Shown: piece after piece, positions 1 through 5,230 of the stretch
How positions within the stretch are numbered: position 1 is the stretch's first letter
How the letters are laid out: every line of letters begins with the position of its first letter
NCBI GenBank assembly: GCA_031262265.1
Contig: JAISIB010000054.1
Span: 1 to 12,385 of the forward strand
Direction: 5' to 3'
DNA: 12,385 nucleotides
Source of the DNA: Prevotellaceae bacterium
GTDB taxonomy: Bacteria; Bacteroidota; Bacteroidia; Bacteroidales; Bacteroidaceae
Translations under genes and position numbers: made by a program
The notes under the pieces: generated by a model
The model's database searches: none
What the model was told of the DNA's origin: nothing
Seen by the model: only the letters and a program-made list of their open reading frames with translations

Positions 1-1646
1 GCGCGGGCGAGGCGCGTGATCGAGTCAAGCAGAATAACGACGTCCTTCTTGTGCTCGACGAGGCGCTTTGCCTTTTCAAGTACCATTTCGGTTACCTGAA
101 CATGGCGGCTCGCCTGCTCGTCGAATGTGGACGACACGACTTCCGCTTTGACGGTACGTTCCATATCGGTCACTTCTTCCGGACGCTCGTCAATCAGTAG
201 CATAATCAAGTATGCCTCGGGGTGATTGTAGGCGATGGCATTGGCAATATCTTTCAATAACATCGTTTTACCGGTCTTCGGTTGCGCCACGATAAGGGCG
301 CGCTGGCCTTTGCCTATGGGTGAGAACAAATCAACGACGCGTGCCGACAGCGTGTCTTGTCTCGTACCGGTACAGAGGTTGAATTTCTCGTCGGGAAAGA
401 GTGGCGTCAAATGATCAAACGGTACGCGGTCGCGCACGAAGGCAGCGTCGCGTGCATTGATACGGGCAATTTTCACCAACGGGAAATATTTTTCGCCTTC
501 CTTAGGCGGGCGAATGGTTCCGTCTATCACATCGCCCGTTTTCAAACCGAATAATTTGATTTGCGACTGCGAGACGTAAATATCGTCGGGCGAGGCCAAA
601 TAATTATAATCGGAGGAGCGTAGAAATCCGTATCCGTCCGGCATAATTTCCAGTACGCCGCTACCCGTAAGGATATTGTCAAATTCGTACGGACGTTCGC
701 GTTCTGGTTTTTGTGGACGGTTATTGTTATTATTGTTGTTGTATCCTTGCGGACGATTGGGCTGGTTGGGCAAGGCTTGTTGCGGGCGATTGCTGGGTTG
801 CTGCTGATGAGGCTGCCCTTGTTGCTTGCCGGCTTTTCCCTGTTGCTGCCGCTGTTGTTGCGGATGCTGATTCTGTTGATGGGGTTGCTGTTGTTGTTTG
901 GGTGCAGGTTGCGTCGGGGCAATAGCCTTATTCGTATCAAACTTATGTATCAGCTCTTCCGGCAACGGCGTCGTATTCTCGCTTACGGGTAAGTCTTCGA
1001 TGGGAACGAAATCGTCTTCCAAATCCAATACCATCGGATGTTTACGAGGCTTAGGCATTTCTTGTTGCGTCTGTTTCTTTGTTTCTTCGGATACGACGTC
1101 TACGCGTTCCGTTGCGGGAGTGGGCGGTGCGGTTTCCTCCTGTGATTCTTTTTTCGGCTCGGTCGATTTCGTATCGTTCGGCGTCCGACCGGCAGTCTTG
1201 GCCGTAGTTTTAGGCATTTCCTCTTTGCGTGGTCGCCCGCGCCTACGTTTTTCCGGCTGCTCCACGGATGGTTGCGCAACCGTCGTAGCAGGTTGAGATT
1301 CTGGCTTCATCGTTGTTTCTTGTTTGGTTTCTTGTGTTTGTTTCTTTTGCTCGGAAGCAACCGGCTCGGCTTTCTTCGTATTTTCGGCCGCAGGCTGCGC
1401 TTTCCCGGAATTATTTTTTCTTCCGTTCATACGCCCGCGTCTCTTACGATCGTCACCTCCGCGTTGTTCTTCCTTTATTTTTTCTGCGGCTACTCTTTTA
1501 GTTGCTTCGGCGATGGCTTGTTTGTCCAATATCTCATAGACTAAATTCTCTTTGCTATAAGAGTCTATTTTTTGCACGCCCAATTCAGCAGCGATAGCCT
1601 GTAAATCCGAAAGGCTTTTGCCATTCAAATGAATAATATTATACAT
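1..1646 (-). CDS. rho: Transcription termination factor Rho with long Q/N-rich insertion (3' end beyond window)
   Basis: Rho is the hexameric RNA-dependent ATPase/helicase that ends transcription. About 548 codons are visible. Residues 1-45 form the Rho_N helical domain (starts MYNIIHLNGKSLSDLQAIAA). Residues about 50-317 are low-complexity and charged, then Q/N-rich. The cold-shock RNA-binding domain starts near 318 (GYGFLRS, then DDIYVSQSQIK). The ATPase domain shows Walker A at 454-461 (AQPKTGKT), the catalytic-Glu segment LLIDERPEEVTDM, and Walker B LLDSITRLARA at the window edge. Aligned with E. coli Rho (419 aa), Walker A is shifted by about 276 residues, so the whole protein should be near 695 aa with about 150 C-terminal residues (Q and R loops) outside the window. 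The ATG at 1646 is chosen because Rho_N begins there and a canonical promoter lies about 80 bp upstream. No Shine-Dalgarno is visible. Identity is certain; the role of the insertion is inferred. Confidence 0.97.
   Translation of the reverse strand, partial: MYNIIHLNGKSLSDLQAIAAELGVQKIDSYSKENLVYEILDKQAIAEATKRVAAEKIKEEQRGGDDRKRRGRMNGRKNNSGKAQPAAENTKKAEPVASEQKKQTQETKQETTMKPESQPATTVAQPSVEQPEKRRRGRPRKEEMPKTTAKTAGRTPNDTKSTEPKKESQEETAPPTPATERVDVVSEETKKQTQQEMPKPRKHPMVLDLEDDFVPIEDLPVSENTTPLPEELIHKFDTNKAIAPTQPAPKQQQQPHQQNQHPQQQRQQQGKAGKQQGQPHQQQPSNRPQQALPNQPNRPQGYNNNNNNNRPQKPERERPYEFDNILTGSGVLEIMPDGYGFLRSSDYNYLASPDDIYVSQSQIKLFGLKTGDVIDGTIRPPKEGEKYFPLVKIARINARDAAFVRDRVPFDHLTPLFPDEKFNLCTGTRQDTLSARVVDLFSPIGKGQRALIVAQPKTGKTMLLKDIANAIAYNHPEAYLIMLLIDERPEEVTDMERTVKAEVVSSTFDEQASRHVQVTEMVLEKAKRLVEHKKDVVILLDSITRLAR
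696..917 (-). other. Q/N-rich prion-like segment of the Rho insertion
   Basis: This stretch encodes roughly Rho residues 244-316. It is dominated by Gln, with Asn, Pro, His and a few Lys/Arg: runs such as KQQQQPHQQNQHPQQQRQQQ, then repeated NRPQ units, and a run of seven Asn just before the RNA-binding domain. Gln codons mix CAA and CAG and the Asn run mixes AAC and AAT, so it is not a pure DNA triplet repeat and the amino-acid composition looks selected. Such composition is typical of disordered, phase-separating protein regions. The segment links the basic/acidic part of the insertion to the RNA-binding domain. Confidence 0.9.
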
Positions 1647-1699
1647 GCGTAAACTTAAAGTTTTTAAGAATATGTAATTTTACAGATAAGTTCTTTGGG

Positions 1700-1719
1700 A
1701 ACGAGTGTTTCAGCTCGTT
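1700..1719 (-). promoter_or_regulatory. Small hairpin in the rho 5' leader
   Basis: A perfect 6-bp inverted repeat (AACGAG / CTCGTT) with an 8-nt loop lies just downstream of the predicted rho transcription start, so it would form near the 5' end of the leader. No T-tract follows in the minus direction, so it does not look like an intrinsic terminator for tilS. A second A/T dyad (AAACTT-A-AAGTTT, 1651-1663) sits directly before the start codon. Either could serve mRNA stability or autoregulation of rho. Both are short, and function is not shown. Confidence 0.35.
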
Positions 1720-1730
1720 GGTTTGAGCCG

Positions 1731-1761
1731 CAAAGGTACATGTTGTTAGTGAAAAAACAAA
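1731..1761 (-). promoter_or_regulatory. rho promoter, Bacteroidota type (-33 TTTG, -7 TACCTTTG)
   Basis: On the minus strand TTTG (1758-1761) is followed by exactly 19 bases and then TACCTTTG (1731-1738). This matches the Bacteroidota primary sigma consensus TTTG-N19-TAnnTTTG. Transcription should start near 1724, giving a leader of about 80 nt before the rho ATG. The promoter begins 24 bp after the tilS stop with no terminator between, so rho may be read both from here and by read-through from tilS. Confidence 0.85.
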
Positions 1762-1784
1762 CGAAGCAAGGATTTTGTTTTATT

Positions 1785-3116
1785 TTAGTGCGGATTTATC
1801 TCAATAATTAGCATTTTTTTTGTTGCATTCGTGCATCTAAACTGATTATCAATGCGTCTACCGACCACCCAAACGATTTGATAATTTCGGCAGAGTACCC
1901 ATTGTTTTTCTTTTTCGAGGCGAGATAATTTCAAATCATTGAGGAAATCGCTTACGTTCTTATGTCCGCTCATGCCCAACGGAACAAATCGGTCGCCCGC
2001 TTGCCATAGTCGCCATTGCCAATCGCCTTCGGGCAACCGCTCGGCGTCTAAACAAGCCATGAAAGGGTCGGAAGGGAGCGGAGTAGCGGGGTCGTAGATT
2101 TCTTCCCGTATCTTCGTCGAATAAGGAGGTAAGTTGTTGAAAGAACAAAGCGGCTCGTCGGCATAACTTCCTACGTTATCAAGCAGAAGTAGCTCGCGGT
2201 CGACAATAACGCGCTTCCCTGTCGGACTAACAAACTCTCTACCTACATGTTTGCGGGTTGCGGCGAGGTATAAGTCTTCCACTTGTGCCGACCGAAACCC
2301 ATGCGGGTGTAACCACTCCCACAGTACGGTGCACGGAGCCGGCTCATTCAGCCATGCACGGATAGAGATATTTCCTTCGGATGTGGTCACGCGTCGCAGC
2401 ACTTCCGTCATTTGTGTCCGATAATAGGCATTTACGCCCACCAAACGATTCATCATATCGAAGAGCGTCTGTCGGACGGACGGGTTAAACGTTTCGAGCA
2501 TCGGCAACAACGTATGTCGGATACGGTTGCGCGTATGATGTTCGTCTGTGTTACTGCTATCCGTCACATAAGACTGTCGGATCTGTGAGAGATACGCCGT
2601 AATCTCTTCACGGGATAGGAAGAGTAGGGGACGAACCATGTTTCCTTGACGCGGGCGCATGCCTTGAAGTCCATCCAGCCCCGTTCCGCGTAGCAGATGC
2701 AAGAAAAGTGTTTCCACTTGATCGTCTCGATGATGTCCAACCGCCAAAGTATCTGCCACACCCTGTTCGATAAGCGACCGAAACCACTCATAGCGCAAAT
2801 CACGCGCCGTAGTTTCGATAGATTTCTGACGTTCGGCGGCTATTTGCGCAGTATCAAAATGTGTAATATATAAAGGTACTTCTTTTTGGCGACAAAGTTC
2901 GGCAACGAACTGTTCGTCACGGTCTGACTCTTCGCCGCGCAAATGGAAATTACAATGTGCGGCCGCACACGTATAACCCAGCTCATGCAACACGCATAGT
3001 AATGTCACCGAATCAGCTCCGCCGCTCAGTGCCACCAACACGCGCTCCGATGGAAGTAAGAGGCGTTCGCTTCGGATATACTCGGCTACTCGGCCGCTAA
3101 TTGAAACACTTTCCAT
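1785..3116 (-). CDS. tilS: tRNA(Ile)-lysidine synthase TilS
   Basis: TilS uses ATP and lysine to convert C34 of the tRNA(Ile) CAU anticodon to lysidine, switching it from Met to Ile decoding; the enzyme is essential in most bacteria. The 443-aa length suits the family. The PP-loop SGGADS is at residues 31-36, followed by HCNFHLRGEESDRDEQFV (54-71), GHHRDDQVETLFLHLLRG (about 128-143) and RNRIRHTLLP (near 197-206). The C-terminal TilS domain is recognised by WRLWQAGDRFVPLGM and NVSDFLNDLKL. The ATG at 3116 lies inside the upstream pseudouridine synthase gene (31-nt overlap in another frame), suggesting translational coupling. It leaves the expected 25-30 residues before the PP-loop, and no better downstream start exists. 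It is the last gene of the tetR-fabG-rlu-tilS unit and sits just upstream of rho. Confidence 0.96.
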   Translation of the reverse strand: MESVSISGRVAEYIRSERLLLPSERVLVALSGGADSVTLLCVLHELGYTCAAAHCNFHLRGEESDRDEQFVAELCRQKEVPLYITHFDTAQIAAERQKSIETTARDLRYEWFRSLIEQGVADTLAVGHHRDDQVETLFLHLLRGTGLDGLQGMRPRQGNMVRPLLFLSREEITAYLSQIRQSYVTDSSNTDEHHTRNRIRHTLLPMLETFNPSVRQTLFDMMNRLVGVNAYYRTQMTEVLRRVTTSEGNISIRAWLNEPAPCTVLWEWLHPHGFRSAQVEDLYLAATRKHVGREFVSPTGKRVIVDRELLLLDNVGSYADEPLCSFNNLPPYSTKIREEIYDPATPLPSDPFMACLDAERLPEGDWQWRLWQAGDRFVPLGMSGHKNVSDFLNDLKLSRLEKEKQWVLCRNYQIVWVVGRRIDNQFRCTNATKKMLIIEINPH

Positions 3117-3769
3117 AGCGTCTCGGTGGCGGGTGTAGAGGCGATTAGGTCGATATTTTCTTTGGATACCGGATGCACGAACTGCAATCGGCGCGCATGC
3201 AAAGAAATACTGCCGTCAGGATTGGAACGTGGGTAGCCGTATTTCAAGTCGCCTTTGATCGGATAACCAACCTTGGCCAACTGGCAACGAATCTGGTGAT
3301 GGCGTCCCGTTTTTAACTCGACTTCCAACAGACTATACCTGTCGGAGCGTGCCAGCAGGCGATATGTGAGCACAGCTTTCTTGGAATGCGGAACTTCGTG
3401 CGTATAAGCGTAGCTTTTGTTCTGTTTTTCGTTGCGTACCAAATAATGAGTCAGTTCGGCAGATACCGGCATATCGGACGATGTCTTGACGATCGCCCAA
3501 TATGTCTTCCGAATATCGCCGTTACGAAACATCTCATTCAACCTTTCCAACGCTTTGCTTGTCTTAGCAAACAAGACTAAACCGCTGACCGGCCTGTCTA
3601 ATCGGTGCGGCACGCCTATAAATACGTTTCCGGGCTTCGCATATTTTTCTTTCAGATATTGTTTAAGCACTTCCGAAAGCGGCTTATCGCCTGTCTTATC
3701 ACCCTGGACAATTTCAGAAGCAGTCTTGTTGACCGCAATGAGGTGGTTGTCTTCGTAAATAACTTCCAT
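3086..3769 (-). CDS. RluA-family RNA pseudouridine synthase
   Basis: It isomerises specific uridines of rRNA or tRNA to pseudouridine. From the ATG at 3769 it has 227 residues, a short RluA-like length with no N-terminal S4 domain. Motifs in order are: VIYEDNHLIAVNK at the start; the catalytic motif HRLDRPVSGLVLFAKT with the nucleophilic Asp near residue 58; GRHHQIRCQL; GDLKYGYP; and LHARRLQFVHPV. A GTG codon at 3772 immediately precedes the ATG and could be used instead; ATG is preferred. Only 4 bases separate this start from the fabG stop, and its 3' end overlaps tilS by 31 nt, so it is in the same operon. The target RNA cannot be read from sequence; RluA-type (23S/tRNA) is possible but unproven, so no symbol is given. 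Confidence 0.92.
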   Translation of the reverse strand: MEVIYEDNHLIAVNKTASEIVQGDKTGDKPLSEVLKQYLKEKYAKPGNVFIGVPHRLDRPVSGLVLFAKTSKALERLNEMFRNGDIRKTYWAIVKTSSDMPVSAELTHYLVRNEKQNKSYAYTHEVPHSKKAVLTYRLLARSDRYSLLEVELKTGRHHQIRCQLAKVGYPIKGDLKYGYPRSNPDGSISLHARRLQFVHPVSKENIDLIASTPATETLWKVFQLAAE

Positions 3770-3773
3770 CACA

Positions 3774-4520
3774 TCAGGTGTTCATGCCGCCGTCGCAATG
3801 AATGACCTGCCCGCTGACATAAGATGCCAGATCCGAGGCAAGAAACGTGGCGACGTTTGCCACATCTTCGGGCGTTCCGCCGCGACGCAAGGGAATTGTC
3901 TTTGCCCATTCGGCTTTTACTTCCTCACTTAAAGCATTTGTCATATCGGTAATAATGAATCCCGGTGCAATCGCATTGGCGCGTACGCCGCGCGAACCGA
4001 GTTCTTTGGCTATGGACTTGGCCAGCCCAATCATGCCGGCTTTTGAAGCCGAGTAGTTACATTGTCCTGCATTTCCGGAAACGCCTACGACAGACGCCAT
4101 ATTGATGATACTTCCACTACGTTGTTTCATCATTACAGGAGTGCAGGCGTGAATGAAATTAAATGCCGATTTCAGATTCACGTTAATGACCATATCCCAC
4201 TGTTGCTCGGTCATGCGCATCATTAGCCCGTCGCGCGTAATGCCCGCATTGTTTACTAATATATCGATACGACCGAATTCTTTTACGATGGTACTTACTA
4301 CTTGTGCACTCTCCTCAAACGAAGCTGCGTTAGAAGCATATCCTTTCGCTTTCACGCCGTAATCGGCAATTTCTCTCTCTGTGTTGAGCGCATTTTCGTC
4401 TATCACGATGTCTGTAAACGCTACGTTAGCTCCCTCAGAAGCGAACTTTAAAGCAATAGCTTTGCCGATACCGCGCGCGGCACCGGTCACAAGGGCTGTT
4501 TTTCCGTCTAATAATCCCAT
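3774..4520 (-). CDS. fabG: 3-oxoacyl-[acyl-carrier-protein] reductase FabG
   Basis: FabG performs the NADPH-dependent reduction of 3-oxoacyl-ACP in cytosolic type II fatty-acid synthesis. The protein is 248 aa, the normal FabG length. It is a classical short-chain dehydrogenase: cofactor motif TGAARGIG (12-19), NNAG (90-93), catalytic Asn near 115 (NVNL), Ser 143, Tyr 156 and Lys 160 (YSASK), then PGFIITDMT and the ending SGQVIHCDGGM. These fit FabG closely rather than a sugar or steroid dehydrogenase. The ATG at 4520 is 2 bases after the tetR stop and the TGA is 4 bases before the next start, so it is firmly within the operon. Placement behind a TetR-type regulator suggests control tied to lipid status, which is inference. 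Confidence 0.95.
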   Translation of the reverse strand: MGLLDGKTALVTGAARGIGKAIALKFASEGANVAFTDIVIDENALNTEREIADYGVKAKGYASNAASFEESAQVVSTIVKEFGRIDILVNNAGITRDGLMMRMTEQQWDMVINVNLKSAFNFIHACTPVMMKQRSGSIINMASVVGVSGNAGQCNYSASKAGMIGLAKSIAKELGSRGVRANAIAPGFIITDMTNALSEEVKAEWAKTIPLRRGGTPEDVANVATFLASDLASYVSGQVIHCDGGMNT

Positions 4521-4522
4521 AA

Positions 4523-5134
4523 TTATATTGTTTGATGATTGTTGTTGGGTTCTTGTTTATGAAGAGCACCGAAGACAATGTTAGCTACGGCTTTCTTACG
4601 CGTATCTACGTCAAGGTTCTCGCCGATTTTACCGCGTATGTACGGAACTTCCAGCCCCTTAATACAATAATGTATGATATATGCGACCATACGAACGTCG
4701 CTTATGTCGAAAATACCCGCTTGTTTTCCTTCTTCCAATACATGTTGAAACAAAATGATCTGTTTTTCGTCAAATTCCTTACGAACATTTTCTACGCGCC
4801 AAATATCGCGGAAGAATATCGCCCGTAAGGTTCCGTTGCGATATACGGTTTCCTTGACGGTTTCCAGTCGGGTATATATCAATTCGAGTAATTTCCGGTC
4901 GGGAGGTATGGCTTTCGTGATAACACGCGCCATTGTATCCGAAAGACGATTAAGCTCTGTTTGCACCACTTCGGCATATATCTCATCTTTGTTCTTAAAA
5001 TAGGTGTAAAGGGTACGCCGCCCTTTCTTTGAAGCAAGGGCAATGTCGTTCATTGTCGTACTTTCTACGCCCATGCGTGCGAATAGTTGGCGTGCGGCGT
5101 CTATTAATTTGGCTTTGGTCTTGGATACACTCAT
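4523..5134 (-). CDS. TetR/AcrR-family transcriptional regulator
   Basis: This is a DNA-binding repressor-type protein of about 203 aa. The N-terminal TetR helix-turn-helix is clear: KAKLIDAARQLFARMGVEST, then TMNDIALASKKGRRTLYTYFKNKDEIY (about residues 8-55). The remainder is a helical ligand-binding/dimerisation domain with no recognisable signature. The ATG at 5134 is chosen; an in-frame TTG at 5167 would add 11 residues but lies inside the predicted -7 promoter element. It is the first gene of the operon with fabG, the pseudouridine synthase and tilS, and is divergent from the helicase. TetR proteins usually bind their own promoter, so it probably controls this operon and perhaps the helicase. 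The ligand is unknown; an acyl-CoA or other lipid signal is a guess from fabG. Confidence 0.93.
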   Translation of the reverse strand: MSVSKTKAKLIDAARQLFARMGVESTTMNDIALASKKGRRTLYTYFKNKDEIYAEVVQTELNRLSDTMARVITKAIPPDRKLLELIYTRLETVKETVYRNGTLRAIFFRDIWRVENVRKEFDEKQIILFQHVLEEGKQAGIFDISDVRMVAYIIHYCIKGLEVPYIRGKIGENLDVDTRKKAVANIVFGALHKQEPNNNHQTI

Positions 5135-5164
5135 TATTCGTTGCACATAATCGGAAAACCTGTG

Positions 5165-5172
5165 CAAAGGTA
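5165..5172 (-). promoter_or_regulatory. Promoter (-7 element) of the tetR-fabG-rlu-tilS operon
   Basis: TACCTTTG on the minus strand matches the -7 consensus TAnnTTTG and is identical to the elements before rho and the aldolase. Transcription would start near 5158, leaving a short leader of about 24 nt before the tetR ATG at 5134. The expected -33 position (about 5192-5195) reads TAGG rather than TTTG, so the promoter is probably weak or regulated. Confidence 0.65.
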
Positions 5173-5201
5173 TGGATTACGACTGAAAAAACCTACATTT
5201 G
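5171..5201 (+). promoter_or_regulatory. Promoter of the helicase gene
   Basis: TACATTTG (5194-5201) fits TAnnTTTG. Nineteen bases upstream is TATG (5171-5174), one mismatch from TTTG. The start point would be near 5207, about 24 nt before the ATG at 5231. The element overlaps the control region of tetR on the other strand, so the two promoters probably compete or share a regulator. Confidence 0.6.
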
Positions 5202-5230
5202 CAAGCCGAACTTCCTAATATTGAGGTATC

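Larger units (their letters stand above)
5163..5203. promoter_or_regulatory. Symmetric inverted repeat in the tetR/helicase divergent control region
   Basis: TGCAAAGGTA (5163-5172) and TACATTTGCA (5194-5203) form an inverted repeat matching at 9 of 10 positions across a 21-bp spacer. Each arm contains one of the two opposing -7 elements, so part of the symmetry comes from the promoters themselves. The extra CA beyond each TAnnTTTG is not explained that way. It is a candidate site for the TetR-family regulator encoded next door. Confidence 0.4.

Noticed and set aside
696..917. The GTT/TTG-rich plus-strand stretch as a microsatellite or repeat element.
   Set aside because: Synonymous codons are mixed and the rho reading frame is intact, so it is coding low-complexity sequence rather than a simple DNA repeat.
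711..1296. Long plus-strand open frames rich in Leu, Val or Ser opposite rho.
   Set aside because: They are the antisense of the Q/N-rich and charged low-complexity part of rho, whose repetitive codons leave other frames open. They lack conserved motifs, and rho is unmistakable on the other strand.
5135..5167. An 11-residue N-terminal extension of the TetR regulator from a TTG codon at 5167.
   Set aside because: The TTG is part of the predicted TACCTTTG -7 element and would lie upstream of the transcript start. The ATG at 5134 gives a normal TetR N-terminus.
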